The position numbers were made by a program, and so were the translations under genes. The notes beneath the pieces were generated by a model. The model was not told the DNA's origin. It made no database searches and worked only from the letters and a program-made list of their open reading frames with translations. From Pristionchus mayeri (taxonomy: Eukaryota > Nematoda > Chromadorea > Rhabditida > Neodiplogasteridae), in NCBI GenBank assembly GCA_036245805.1, contig BTRK01000003.1, forward strand, positions 8,618,001 through 8,682,000: DNA of 64,000 nt. The letters are read 5' to 3'. Below are positions 43,482 to 57,700 of the stretch, piece after piece. Numbering within the stretch: position 1 is the first letter of the stretch; every line of letters starts with the position of its first letter.

Positions 43482-44768
43482 CAGGGTGCGGAGAAAGTAC
43501 TGTGACATGGATTTAACCATGTATCTTCCTTCAATGGCATCGAGTTTTTTGAAACAGTACACACTATTTATCAGAGACAGTAGGGAGATAACAACATGAT
43601 ATTACTCGATTTGGCCTCCATTGGCCTTGACGACAGCCTTGAGACGAGAAGGGACTGACTCGATGACGGATCGCAGGTAGTGGGTATCGATTTTCTCCCA
43701 CGCATTCTGGAGGGAGCTCTTGAGACTCTCCAGATTCGGGTGGCGAATGGAGCAAGCTTCCTTCTCCAGAACAGACCACACGCTAAAGTCGGGGGATTCA
43801 GATCGGGACTGTCGGAGAGCCACTTATTAGATGGGATGAATTCGGGAAAATGCCTCGCGCACCAGTTCTCGGTGAGTTTTGCGGAATGGGCGAGTGCAGA
43901 ATCTTGCTGGAAGGTCCGATGGCGCCCTTTGAAGTGGGAACGTGACCAGGGAAGAAGAGTCTTCTCCAGGATCTGCTTCATGTAGTAGTGCTTATCGACC
44001 TTCACATCGGGCTTGACGAAAATAAGGGGAGTCTTGCCGGTGGCACACACTCCTGCCCAAACCATCGCTGACTGCGGGTGGGAAACTCGAGAGACGATTC
44101 TTCCCTAGCATTGGCTTGCTGGGCAGACTGGGCAATCACTCTCGTGTTCTGACTGTTGAAAGCTTGTTTCACCATGAATATCTTCTCATCCGAGTAGAGA
44201 GTCGTGAGATGTTCGCCATGTGCGATCCTCCCTAGGAGCTTCTTGCATCTCTTGAGCCTCTTCTCCTTGTGAATGCTAGTCAGACCATGGCCCTTACGCA
44301 TCTTGTAAGGGTGGGACGTGAGACCAGAGTGAACTATCTTGCGCACCGAATGCTCGTCGATTCCGAGATCACGGGCCATCTTTCTCATAGATCGGATGGG
44401 ATCACGTGCAACTCGCATCTGCACGATTTTCTTGTTCTTCCGAGTGACAGCAGTGTGAGGTCTGCCCACTCTAGTACGGTCCTTAGTAGTGCCCAGCGCC
44501 TTGAAGCGGCAGGTGGTATTGTGAATGGTCTGACGGGAAACTCGGAGTTTCTTCGAAATTCCAGCTGGGGACTCGCCGAGGGTCCAAAGGTCAATAATGG
44601 ATTTCCGGTACTGGTGGGGTCGAGTCATTACTAGGGGATACTATTTGAAGTACGCATTGAACACCTCTCGTAGTATACTAAAACGTGCTATAACATGCAT
44701 TAACAGGTTGATAGGACTAATGAAATATTCGAGTTCAAGCTTTGTCAACGTACTTTCTCCGCACCCTG
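43482..44768 (-). pseudogene. Degraded DD37D Tc1/mariner-type transposon
   Basis: Inverted ends CAGGGTGCGGAGAAAGTACT with TA on both sides (43480-43481, 44769-44770). The transposase is related to that at 9060-10088 but split: the N-terminal 208 codons (44002-44628) contain the DNA-binding part and Y-S-D-E-K. A second frame holds F-Q-Q-D-S-A-L-A-H and a third the C-terminus. Frameshifts lie near 44107 and 43800, and the third catalytic aspartate region is deleted. Ends differ from the intact copy, so it is a different subfamily. It separates the upstream motifs from the start of the gene at 44909. Confidence 0.86.
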
Positions 44769-44908
44769 TATGTTGTGCTCAATAATATTTTTTTATATTA
44801 AAGTTTTTGTCAATGATGAATTCTCCTTGTTGCCCATTTTCATCCCTTTTTGCGTTCTGCGGTGGAGATTAATGTATTCTTTTCTTGATTAACATACTAT
44901 AGTTCTAG

Positions 44909-47900
44909 ATGGAAGCACTTCGCGACTCGTCACTGCGTAGAGCAAGGCTGCTTAGGTAAGTGCGATTACGAGGGCTCGGGTGGTGAGCAAAAGGCTGTAT
45001 AATAATTCTTTATCATGCGACAGTGCGGAGGTATAAAATAGATGTTACGGGGGCTAACGCAATTTTTATAATGGTAAATGGGCTATCACCGTAGTATTTA
45101 CGTTGCGGTAGTAGATCAGCGTGATCTCTTTCCCCGTGTTTTTATTCACAGAGGCCATATTTTGATGACTAATGATCATATCATTGAAATACAATTCGTA
45201 GGTAAATACTGGATGCCTTTAAAGCTACTCAGTAAACCCACCTATACAGGGAAATCCAGGAGAACTTGGACTCTCTGAATCAGCTTGCCAAGAGAAGAAG
45301 ATTGGCCGCCATTCTAGCACTCAATTCCCGTCAGCCCGTAGCTCGAGTGCGATTGACCCTGGCCGCCATCAAGGCTAGTGACATTCGTTGGATTCATAGA
45401 GGATATATTTACGACATATATATCACAAAATATATATATTACGGAACAGAAATGTGCGGAAATTGCCAGAATCATTTGGAAATCGAAAAATGGTATCCCG
45501 AACACTCCTGAACGGTGTCATTTTTGATTACTCAAAAAATCCGCTGTCCGATGCGATCATGTGGAAACATTGCATTCCAAGCATTTAATTCAAAAATCGA
45601 TTCATTGGCAATTGTATAGCATTTAATTCGCACGAGAAACTCAGGAGCTAATTTGCAAGAAAATCATGAGGAGTTTAATTCTCCCTATAGTTCAATATGT
45701 ACAGTAGCACTCATAAGTCATGGGAGACTTTTTGCTTTTATTGTAACTTTTTGCCCAGGAAATGCATCGTTCTGGCACTAAGGTACAATGTACCAAATCC
45801 ATTGGAGATTATGCTTATGAAATGGGGGTATGACTCAATAGCCTAGTTATTGCGTAGTGATGACGCAATGAAAGTGTACTTTTTCAAAACGGCATTATTC
45901 TTACATGGATTTTTTCCTACTCGCCAAACTTTATGAGGTTGTAGATATGTCTGAGGACTACTCAGAAAAAATTTTTGAAGTTGCTGCGCGACAGCACATT
46001 TGCTGCAGCCTTGCTGCAAAAACAAGGTCGCAAATTCGGAACTCGGCTTCTGGATGAGCTAGAGACCTGTTCAAGGCATCAAAATGATCGCTATCATGAG
46101 TACATGTGATCCTGAGAATATGACAAAAATATCTCGAAATGTGCCCTCAGGGCATGAAAAAATCTCTTTTTTATATGGCCATTATTTGGACATCCATAAC
46201 TTTGTAGGAAATGCAGGTAAAAATCTTATTTTTACATAGGGATGTTCAAAATGTATCGACGTACTGATTCCCAACTTTTTAGAGCGATTGGACACCTTTC
46301 CTGCCCGCGGCGACAGTTTTCCGGAGGGACACTAGGGTCAGGAAACACCCTGTTTACGCACTTTCGTCGTCTGCACTCTCTCGTCCGTAGTGGTAAACAA
46401 GGTGTTTCCCGACCCTGTATACCTCCGGGAAACGATCGCCACAGGCAGGAAAGATATCCAATCGCTCTAAAAAGTTGGAATTCATATCTTTAATAAATTT
46501 TGAACATTCCTATGCAAAAATCAGATTTTTACCTACCTTTCCCACAAAGTTATGATTGCCCAAAAAATGGTCATGCAAAAAGTGATATTTTCATGCCCTG
46601 AGGGCAAATTTAGAGATATTGTTTTCATATTCTCAGGATCATATGTACTCATGACGGCGATCATTTTGATGCTTTGAACGAGTGTCTATCTCATCTAGAA
46701 GCCGTGTTCTGAATTTGCGACCCTGTTTTTGCAGCAAGGCTGCAGCAAATGTGCGGTCGCACAGCAACTTCAAAAATTCTTTCTGGGTAGTCCTCAGACA
46801 TATCTACAACCTCATAAAGTTTGGCGAGTAGGAAAAAATCCATGTAAGAATAATGCCATTTTGAAAAAGTACCCTTTGATTGCGTCATCACTACGCAGTA
46901 ACTAGGCTATTGCGTCATACCCCAATATCATGAGCATAATCTCCAATGGATTTGGTACATTCTACCTTAGTGCCAGAATGATGCATTTCCTGGGCAAAAA
47001 GTTACAATAAAAACAAAAAGTGTCCCATGACTTATGAGCGCTACTGTATGTACAGGGTGGCTGATAAATATTGCGCCACTTTTCTTGTTTCTCAATCTCC
47101 ATTCTCTGTAGGCACCATTGCATCAAATTTGGTAACTATGTTGGTAAGGGACAAAAGTTATTAGCCTATAAATATTATCCGGATTGTTCAAGTATTTCAA
47201 GAGTTATCACTTCTGAAATATTTTGTTTTGGAATTGGGACTTTTCTGGGCACATAAACGTATCTGATAGTTTATGCCGCCTTACAGCAGGGAATTAGATA
47301 CAGGACTCATCCATTTATTCCTAATAAGAACAACCATCTACACGTATAAATATGTGATCAATTATATTATGAGCCTCGGAACTTTCTCAGAAATGCTTTA
47401 CAATTATTTCATTATGAACGGCGCTCTATAAAAAATAATAATATTTCGAAGCCGCATTCTTCGAACACATTAGCTATTGGAATTGTTCTATTTTATGCAT
47501 GATACTCCATCATTCTTTATTGTGAAAATGCATTCCATTTGCATAGGCATATTGATTCGGAACCAGAATAAGTTGCGAAATGCTGCGAAGCGCCGCTTTT
47601 AGCGATATTTTGAGGTGCCTACTTCTACCATTAATTCAACGTTTACATTCAATTTGATGCAGCAATATTTCATAACTCGACTCTGTTAATAGCTATGCAA
47701 CATTATACGGCGGTATCAACATTCAGAATAAGAAATTCCGAAAAGTGAGTTTTTTGCATATGCGTGACTGAAAGTCATCAAATTTATCTCTCTCAGTTTT
47801 CAGAGACCCTATATCGCATTTGACAAGATTATCACTTAGTGGAAGGGTTACTCTTCATATTCACCTCGGTTGCAATTTCGATGGACATTGAGATCATTTT

Positions 47901-48377
47901 ATATATCGAAAAATGTGAACGGCGCATTGAGTAAAAATGTAGACTACTTTTTGCCTCCATGCTAAGAGGCCATTCGATACCATGAAGCCTGCGTCTAGTA
48001 ATTGTTTTGCACGGTACTGATATACATTTAATCGCAATATGATAATTATCCTTTTATTTGTTTGCGAGATATTATTCAAAAGGTGGACGCAATATTTATC
48101 AGCCACCCTGTAATGCAGAGCGAAGCGATTGCGGGAGTCCACGGGTTGAGACGCATGCTCAGGGTTCTCGTTAACGACGTGACCCATCCAGCCAGAGCGA
48201 GCATTGCCATAATTGAGGAGAGCATCGACATCCTCGAGAGGTGTTCATTAACGTTTATCCTCCTCAAATATCATATTTATAATGAAAGAAAAGGGTGTTC
48301 AAAAAACTTGATGTAATTTCTAATGATAGTGCACTGTCAGAACGATCGTGTTGTGCAGTCCTGCTGAGGCGGCTTGA
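44909..48377 (+). CDS. LCPA-family soluble form, 109 aa, intact, intron full of transposons
   Basis: Exons 44909-44955, 45250-45373, 48119-48240 and 48341-48377 have exactly the lengths of the mirror gene at 12730-13709 and give 109 codons plus stop. ATG after TTCTAG. Starts M-E-A-L-R-D-S-S-L-R-R-A-R-L-L-R. Exon 2 N-Q-L-A-K-R-R-R-L-A-A-I-L-A-L-N, exon 3 ends I-E-E-S-I-D-I-L-E-R, tail T-I-V-L-C-S-P-A-E-A-A. The second intron begins AAG/GCTAGT (GC donor) and has grown to 2.7 kb by two insertions, the second ending 8 bp before exon 3. Unrecognised function; few replacements against its mirror copy. Confidence 0.68.
45702..47046. mobile_element. Non-autonomous TA-flanked element, 1.35 kb
   Basis: Inverted ends CAGTAGCACTCATAAGTCAT (left) and CAGTAGCGCTCATAAGTCAT (right, complement), TA at both sides. 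The arms are largely complementary over 0.4-0.5 kb, and a further palindrome sits at the middle (46240-46490). No transposase. Located in the second intron of the gene at 44909-48377. Confidence 0.82.
47053..48110. mobile_element. Non-autonomous TA-flanked element, 1.06 kb, next to a splice site
   Basis: Inverted ends CAGGGTGGCTGATAAATATT, TA at 47051-47052 and 48111-48112. No coding capacity. Its right end lies directly against TAATGCAG, the acceptor of exon 3 at 48119, so the element now supplies the sequence upstream of the acceptor. The mirror intron (12987-13302) lacks it. Confidence 0.82.
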
Positions 48378-48604
48378 ATCCATAAATACTCGTCGACTGA
48401 TAATGCAAGTACAGTGATATTTTACTGTACTTGTTGGCAATGTCTATTACAACCACGTTTTGTTATTCAATCATAATTCAATATTTCCATCACGTCGTTT
48501 GTATATGTTTTGGTACATTTATATTTTGTCCGATGAATTTGAGAAGTGCACTGTTTCATTCAGTATGATAAATCCCGAAGTTATTGTTTTGATGCTCCTG
48601 GATT

Positions 48605-48618
48605 CTGTTGAAAAACAG
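48605..48618 (+). promoter_or_regulatory. Family upstream palindrome
   Basis: CTGTTGAAAAACAG, 167 bp before the ATG at 48785. Confidence 0.5.
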
Positions 48619-48784
48619 TTAAAATATCTGTTAAAATATTTTCATGGACTTGGGTATTAATTACATATTCCCCTGAAAATTGTTTTGAAGTTGTTTTGAA
48701 GTAGGATCTCTGTTTATTTCAAAATTTCAAATGTTTTTTAATGATTGTTCAGTTATTCGCATTCCGGCGCTCCGAAATTCTACT

Positions 48785-51700
48785 ATGAATGCGCTGATAC
48801 GGTAGGTTCTTTTTTAAAACACCTACATCAAACCGAACTCTATATTCTTAATCAAAAAGTCAATACCTTTGTCAATTTAATAAAAAAAAAACTTAATCGA
48901 TCTAAAACAAAAATGACTAAGGTGTCTATTCTCGTGTTTCGTATTTTTCAGGCGCGCAACATAGCTCATCAGTTCGCTATCTAATAAAACACCTAAAACA
49001 TACCCGATCAAAATACAAAATTATTCAAAAAAGGAAATTTTAATATATTGTCGAAATTCTTTTGGTTTACAGGGAGGTCGAGGAGAGGGTGGACGTCTTT
49101 GATCAGATGGCCAAGTCTATAAAATCGGCAACTGTGACTGCTTTGAACTCCCGCCAGTCCACCGATCAAGTGCGAGCGCTTCTCGCCATCTATGAGGTAT
49201 TATTCAACATTTGATATTTCACGTGAAGTTACATACTTTGAACGTATTTAATTATGATACACGAGTGTAATGTGGGAACAGAATGGATAAAGTAGAAGAG
49301 GGACTGTTCATGTTTTTATAGTTAGTAATGTTCAAATCAGTCAAATCTCACTCTCTGTTTTTGTTCTCTGCAGCCACTTTGATTACCAGTCCTTTTGAAG
49401 TCAGTCAAATCTCACTCTCTGTTTTTTTTCCCTGCTGTCACTATTAATTACCAGTTCACTTGATCACAGACCTCTTAGTCCACTCCCCACACTCCATTAT
49501 TCTTAAGGAAATGCGCACAAAGAATTCAATTATCAACTCGTTAAACATTTTGCGCACCTGACAAATATCCGCACATTATTGACAAAAAAATCAAAAAGGC
49601 ATTCCATATCAGATCCGAGCTATTAGAGCACTAAGCAAAATCAGAGGCGGCATATCACTGATCGAGGACTGTGTCACTCAAGCTGTCAGGTACGTTAGAT
49701 ACGCGTTCCGGAACCATTTGAGGCGAACGGTTCCGAAACCCATAAATTTCCGATCGATAAACTTCATGGGTATAATAAAAAAAGCCCAACATTAACGGGG
49801 AAAATGTAGAGCAGGGTAACAATGCCTCTCCATCGCAAAAAAATGACCATGCTTCTCGGCAAAAAACTAATTGAGCTACGCTTGTTCTGGTTAAAGGATT
49901 CCTCAATGATGATGTGAGAACAGAAAGCGCAGTCCGTGGTGTGGTGCCGGGATTTAGTACATTTGATTCAAAATATACGCGGAATGCGGAAAAGAAAACG
50001 TTCCGCGTATATTTAGAACCAAATGTACTAACTCTCGCCAACACACCACGGACTGCGCTTTCTGTTCTCACAGTACGTTTGAATACGTATGACCTTCGTT
50101 TAGCATGTAAAATAGTAACCATAGCAGTAGATCATATCTGATTAGAAACAACCGAAAAATGGGTGGTAAATTAACTGCCACAGGGCGCTCATTCCCAAGC
50201 TGAAGGAGATCATCGACATCTTCGAGAGGAATGGATTGATAATTATTTACTTTATGTAATTCTAATGTTTGGCACATAGACAATCCATTTCCGTAAGGAT
50301 CCAAATTTAAAAATATATGTTAATAATGTAAAGGGGATCCCTCACCCTTAGCCAATTACTGATTATTTCCCCATCCCTGTGAATAATTAATTAGAATAAT
50401 TAATCTAATTAAATATCGTATTTAAATAATTTAAATATAATCAATCAATACTTATTACCGTAATCTCACCATTTGAATTCCCACCGTTACTTGACACGCA
50501 GTATACTCAGTTTACTTTTACGTATAATTTCGTAATTGTTTTTCTCTTCGATTTTGTCCGTTGTTTACGTGGCGTTGCTCGTTTTTCCTGTTTTGTGGCG
50601 ATAATAATTATTATAATTTAATACCATCGCATTACTTGAGTTCGTAAGAGGGCGTGAGAGTGTTTTGGTGAGAAGGTTTTTCTGTTCGTCGTCTCAGCAG
50701 TCGTCTTGTTTTCCTTTCGCAATCTTTTCCATTCTTGAGTCTTCTCTTTCCTTTCCTTTCTTGTCGAGCCAGTTAGCCACACTATCATTTGTGAGGTGTG
50801 CCAGCACTATCATTTGTGAGGTGCTGAACACTTGGTGTCAATTGTGAACCGGGAGTGTACTGCAGCTTGGTGTCAGTCGTGAGCCAAGTCGTAACCGTGT
50901 CTGGGTGACCGGTTCGATCAGTGATTTCATTTGTGTGCACGAAGTGCTGCCCAAATTCTGAATTCGCTGTCCGGACTCGAGCCTGATTCGGGATTTGCCG
51001 AGGCTAACCTCTTATTTTCCTTGAGTTGGATTAACTCTGAGAGGGGAATAGGAGTACGTAGTCCTTGCATGGGGGCCAAGCCAAGTTCGAAGAGAGGATA
51101 TTGAAGTGATTTGACGTGAGAATCGCCGATTTTCGAGTTAAGCGTTGCGTGTTCGCGTCGCGGTCGATTATTAAAATCAGCCAATTTTTGAGATTGATTA
51201 AAATTGACTCATTTTAATCGCGTGTCGTGTTCTGATCGTGATTGAGTAAGCAAGTGTACATTGCAGAATGGCCGACGAAGGTCTTCCCCAAGCTACCAAT
51301 GGTGTGGATAAGACTCTCGCCGCCCTTCAAGTGGGAGACAACAATGGTGTGGAGAAGCCTACAAGTGGTCAGTCTGGATTGAATGGCACGGATATTGTGG
51401 GAGGGGATAAGGAGAGTGGTCATGGAGATGGAATTACCCCGAGTGGTGACCAGGGAGAAACTAGTGCTGGTGGTGGAAATCAGATCAGTACGGAGCAAGA
51501 GCAGTCGAGTGGTAGTGATTCGGTGACTGATGGCAGTAATGGGACATTGGCCAAAGTGAACATGAAGAGAGGTGTTTCAGGAGAGATGGAGATCGACGGC
51601 GATGAGATCATAGATGTCGAGAAGCTCACCGCTGAGGAAAGAGAACGAATGAGCGCTCTCTTCTCTTTGAGGACGTTGGACCAGTCTGCTGCTGAAAGGG

Positions 51701-54700
51701 TGGGTCCAACTACTCGATTGAAACTGAGCGCTCTAGAAAAGAGTAAAAAACCTCGAGATGCTGTGAGAAGAATAGAGATGAGAGTAGAGAACCTGGAAGA
51801 GGCTGTAATGAAAAGGGGATGTTAGTGGTGGAAAGAAGGGAAGAGCTGAGTTGGCGAAACTGTTCGCTCCATTCAAGGGCAGAGTAAAAGCTGACCTCGA
51901 GCACGTAGATACAGTGTTGCTTTGTTATGCTACCATGAAGGCTCAGTGTGACGATGCGAAAGCTACTCTTGAGGAAGAGAGAGAAAAAGTGAAAGAGTTG
52001 TTAGAGGCAAAAGAGCGGTCTAGTGCCCTGCGGAGCAGCCTTACTGAAGAGAGAAAGATAGTAAGAGAGCTGACGGAAGCAAAGGATAGGGCGATAGACG
52101 GAACAGAATTCTCGTCCTTGGATGAGCTCCGTTTGCAATATGATCAAATTGTTGCGCTGGCTAGTCGTGAGGGAGATGTTGTGGAGAATCAGCAGGAAGA
52201 GAATGAAGATGATGATGATGACGATGGTAGTCTAGATATGAAGGTGGAGTTAAGGAGAGTGATCGATGAGCATCTGGAAAGAGTGGGACTGAAAACTCTT
52301 GTGTCTAGTTCAAACGAGATTCTTCGATTGAGATTGCGAGTAGCTGATCAGAAGAGACTGATTGACATCGTGATGGATGCTTTCCAAACAAATAATGTTG
52401 ATAGTCTGATCGAAGCTGTTCAGGTCGCAGCAATGGAGAAGGAAGAACTGCTGGCACTGAACGCTCGTCTGAGTAGTGATCTCGATTACTCCCTTCGCTG
52501 CTTCGAGAAGCTCGAGATGGAGAATCGTCAGACGGTGATCGAGAACAGGCAGCTGAGAAGAGAGAAAGAAGAAGAAGCAATGAGTGAGTGTCGGTTGAAT
52601 ACTTGTGATATGGAAACGCGTCTGATGAATAGGAGTTTCCTAGGGCATGAGGAGTTGGTGACTGAGACTCCCGTAGTTCAGAAGCCACCCAAGCCGAAGC
52701 CACGCAGCTCACTACGAGATGCGCAGTTGAAGCAGGATTCGGCGGAACTGATGTGGAGAAGATCAGAAGATGGAGAGCATCCCGGTCAGATGAGGATTGC
52801 CGGTCAGTACTCTAGTGAAACGGTGTACGAACGAGTTGAACAGAGTGCGGCTAAGCCTGCGCAGTTTTCTTTTCCGAAAACGGACAGTGTTGAGAATGGT
52901 TTTCACTCTGAAATTACACGGTCACCAGTGCTCGTGAGTGCATCTGATCTGCCGCCGATGGTTAAGTGGAATGGTTCCTTGGATAGGTGGAGGGAGTTCA
53001 AAGATGCGTTCCTTCTGCGGTTTGAGGCGAAGGGAGATTACATTGCAAAGAGGATTCTGCCAGAGTGGTTAGAGGGAAAAGCGCGAGTGGAATACAGGGC
53101 GCTTCCCGATGAGTTCAGTGAGGATGACAAGTCTATCAATGATTGCATAGAGTGGATACGGGATAGATGCGCTGGTGGAAAGATGTTCGAGAGACTTGAT
53201 CTAGATCGCAAGCTGACAAGTTTAGCTGTGAATGGGAGGAGAGTTGATGTAGTGACGGATGAGTTGGAGCATCTGATTTCCAAATTACATCCTGGTGATC
53301 TGCTGAAGCAAGAGGAAGAGAGACAAGTGAAACTGCTTCGCTTGTACCAGGGTTCGAAGGAGTACATCGAACTACTCAAGCTTTCTAGACAGAGAAAGTC
53401 ATACGATGATATGAAGGAACATCTGCGCACTGTGGAATATGTTGAGAGGATGGAGAAGAGCAACAGAGGTGTACCCCAAGGGAATGCTCGCCAGGGAAAT
53501 GCGCATAGATTCTCGAATGGTAGTAATGGTGGTTACGGAGGAATGAGGAATCGGCAGACGTGTGACGGTTGTGGTGGAATTGGACACTTCAGAAACAACT
53601 GTGGTACAGTGAATGCACAGAAGAGAGATGATGCATTCAGTTACGTTAGGAGGACGTGTGATGGGTGTGGAGGAGTAGGTCATGTGACGTACTTATGTAC
53701 AACTCCAGATCACTTGAAGAGACAATGGGGAGGTGGTGCAAGGGGTCCGAGGGATGTGCCCCAGATGATGAATGTACCCCGACCCCCACCCAATCAGAAT
53801 ACGATGATGGCTCCTAATACTGGCGGAGATAAACAAGTACAGCAGCCATTCACTACGATATACCAGCCTCCAGTGAATGGACGTGGTGGTGGTAACGGAC
53901 GAGGGAATGGATTCAGAGGACGTGGTAGAGGTGGTGGATACTCTCAGGATAAACCAGAGTGGTCAGCAAGGTAGTGGGACTGATGGAGGTAACAATACGG
54001 GAAATGCGTTCGCGGTGAAGTGCGAAATCGATGACATGGAAGGGAGTGATGATCGAGAGGTTCGAATTGCTTCAGTCAATCGATGGTTTGGCTATTGGAG
54101 AGGATGCAAGTCTAGAGGAGCTTGGCATGCCTCGTCCAGAGGATGATGAAGGAGTTGAGGGAATGGAAGAACCCGACAAACTCAAATCAGTCGACAATGT
54201 TGTCGAGAATCAGAATCTCGAACAAGTCAATGGTGGTGGTGATAGTGTAGTGGAAGTGAACGAAGTAGAAGACCCGTTGTTTATAAGGAGATCCAAGTGT
54301 GTCCAAGGTGAAATTGGTGGAGTCAAAGTGGAAGCTGTTCTGGATACTGGTGCTGAAGTGTCCCTCATTGATAAGAGAACAGTGGATAAGATGCAAGGAG
54401 TGCGCAAGGCAATCCTATGAAGACGCTTGGAGTAGTGGCATTGGATGTGAATATGGAGATAGGGAGGAAGTGCAAGGCTGGATTTTTCGTGGCGGAGAGT
54501 GCTCCCGCCATCCTTCTGGGAAGGAATGCACTGGCGAAGATGGGATTGGAATTGAGAGAGGAATGTCCACAGGTGGAGAGGAGTGTGGATAGTGCAGTGG
54601 TGTTGGGAACAAGTTGCATTGCCCCTGGAGAAATGGGAATGGTGCTTGTGGGGGGAGGCCTTCGTGGTCAGGGACCAAAGGTGCTCATCAGTGATCGAGA

Positions 54701-57700
54701 GGAAGTGGTTGAGGGAACCAATGATGGGGATGCGATTGTGCGAGTGCCTATATGGAATGGTACTGATGAGGATTTGCGATTCGAGAGACATGAAGTGATT
54801 GGTGAATGGCATCGTGTCAAGCAAAGTGGTGTTGAGAAGCATGATGTCTCGAGTGTTCTGAAGGTGAACATGGTTAGGAAGAGTGATCGGAAGATCAAGG
54901 CGAGAGCGGATGTTTTCGCGGTGAATGAGGATGATCTGGGGAGGTTGAAGAATATGAGTTGTGATGTGAGATTGAGTGGAGTTACTACTCCGATTCGTCA
55001 GAAGGAGAGACCTGTGCCTTTTGCACTCAAACCAGCACCGAGGAAACTGCTGGATAAGATGATTTCACAAGGTGTGATCAGAAGATCGAACTCACCTTGG
55101 TTGTCTCCAGTTGTCCTAGTGAAAAAGAAGGATGGCAGCATACGAATCTGCATTGATTTCAGACGAGTCAATGTGGTGACGAGGGAAGATGCTTTTCCTC
55201 TGCCGCTGATTGAACAGATTCTGCAATCCTTGCAAGGCAAGAAAGTGTTCACAGTGATGGATTTGGCTGCGGGGTTCTGGCAAGTGCCGCTCAGTGAAAA
55301 GAGCGCGGAGGTCACTGCGTTCGCGACGATGGGAGAACTCTATGAGTTCACGATGCTTCCATTCGGGTTGAACATATCTCCGGCAATCTTTCAGAGAGAG
55401 ATGAGTAAGGTGTTGGAAGATGAGTTGAAGAAGGAAGGAAGAGAAAGAGTTGTATTCTGTTATATCGATGATGTGCTTATTGCTACTGAGGATGTAGAGA
55501 AGCATGAACAAGTTCTCGCGAGAGTACTTGATCGATTGAGAGATAGTGGATTGCTATTGAACATGAAGAAATGTAAAGTGATGGTGGATGAGATCGAATA
55601 TCTTGGTCATAGATTGTCGAGTAGTGGGGTACAGATGGATGATAAGAAGGTTGTTGCTATTCGAGAGTATAAGAGACCTGGCTCAACTTTAGTCATTTCT
55701 TGGATTGACTGGATATCTCAGACGATTTGTACACTCGTATGCATCGATTGTAGCTCCACTTCAAAGATTGGTAGTGACTGCAGGTCGACGGTTACTTTGG
55801 ACAGATCAAGCGAATGAGGCATTCAATGTTCTGAAGGACAGAATTTCGTCTGCTCCAGTTTTGCAGCAGCCTGACTATGCTGGCGCAGAGGATGGTAGTC
55901 GGCCATTCATTATCACCAGTGATGCTAGTGGAAATGGGATTGGAGCAATGTTGAGTCAGAAGAGTGCAGATGGATTAGAGCGACCTCTCGCATTCTTTTC
56001 GAGGAAACTGAAGGATTGTGAGATGAGTCTGCATGTGGTTGACTCAGAAGCGCTCGCTGTCTACGAGGCTGTGATGAGGTGGAAATATCTACTCTATCAT
56101 ACTCGTACGATTGTTCGAACTGATCACCAACCATTAGTGACGTTGTTGAAAAGGAAGAACGTTGCATCCAGATTGTTGAGATTCGCAACTGAGCTGCAGG
56201 AATACCCCCTCGAGATAGAGCATATCAAGGGCAAATCAAACGTGGTTGCGGATGCACTCAGTAGGAATCCGCGAGAAGAGAAGCTTGGTGAAAGTGATGA
56301 GATAGAAGATGTGGGAGTTGTGTGTAACATGCTGACTAGAAGTAAGACAGCAGTGGCGAGATTAGAAGAAGAGGAGAGAAGGAGAAAGACTGAAGAGAAT
56401 GCTGTCGAGAATCAAATTCTGAAACAGTGGAGCATTGACCAGTCAAAGGATGAATGGGTTGTGTCGATGTTGGAGAAACTGAAGGAGGTTGAACGTGGGA
56501 AGAGAGAGATCACGGAGGAAGTGACAGTACCTGGAAGCACAAAGAGAACTTCTCTTGCTGATTGGGTTGTGCACAAGGGAGTACTGTATCTGCTGGGGAC
56601 TGATCACGAGAGACGATTGTATGTGCCAGAAGGGAAACGATTGGATGTTGTGGAGAATATTCACAGTTCACCTTTATCTGGACATCTTGGAACGAAGAAG
56701 CTTGTCCAGAAGATCTTGAACGAGGCATTCTGGGGAAGCATCTGCAAGGATGTTCAGACGGTTTTGAGGAGATGTGAGAGATGTCTGCAGGCTAATGCGC
56801 AGAAGAGGATGATTCCTCCTCTGCAGCCTCTCATAGTGAATTACCCAATGGAAGTTGTTGGTGTTGACTTGATAGAGATGGGTCGTGGGAAGAGCAATGG
56901 AAGGTATATCCTGACAGTGATAGACCATTTTACGAAATTCGCTGGTGCGTTTGTGTTGAAGGATAAGAAGGCTGAGACTGTTGCCGAGGTTTTCATGACC
57001 AAATGGGTGTTACAAGGTGGTCGAACCCCAAAAACTCTGATGTCGGATAATGGGACGGAGTTTGTGAATAAGGTAATGGCTGAGATTGCTAAGAGATTCG
57101 AGATCGAGAGAAGACAAACTTTGCCGTACCATAGTCGAGCGAATGGTTTGACGGAGAGATTCAATCGTACCATCGTGGAAATTCTGAGGCGGATCAAGAT
57201 GAGGGATGATGAATGGGAAGAGGCACTTCCATTCGCTTTATTTGCCTATAATGCATCGCCACATGGATCAACTGGCATTTCTGATGTATGGGCGTGATGA
57301 GAAGTTGCCGTGTAGTCAACTTCCCCAGTCGAATCCAGCATATACGGTGGACTTGGATGTCGATGAATATAAGAGACGGATGTGTTGGATGATGGAAAAG
57401 ACCAGAGGGGTTGTCGCTGCTGAGCTTGAAACGGAGAGGAGAAAGATGAAGGAGAAGTATGATGAGAAGCACAAGCATAATATGAAAGTGATGCCGAAAC
57501 CTGGTGATCGTGTCTATTTGAGAGTAGAGGCGAAGGTGGGAGATGTGAGGAAAATGATGGATCACTATGAGGGCCCTTACCGTGTTATTGCAACAAGCAA
57601 CACTACGGCGACAGTAGTACGTGCTGATGACGGGTTGGAGAATGGTAGAGAGAAGGATAAGAGAGTAGTGCAGTGGGATCGGTTGCGATAAGTTCCCAGG

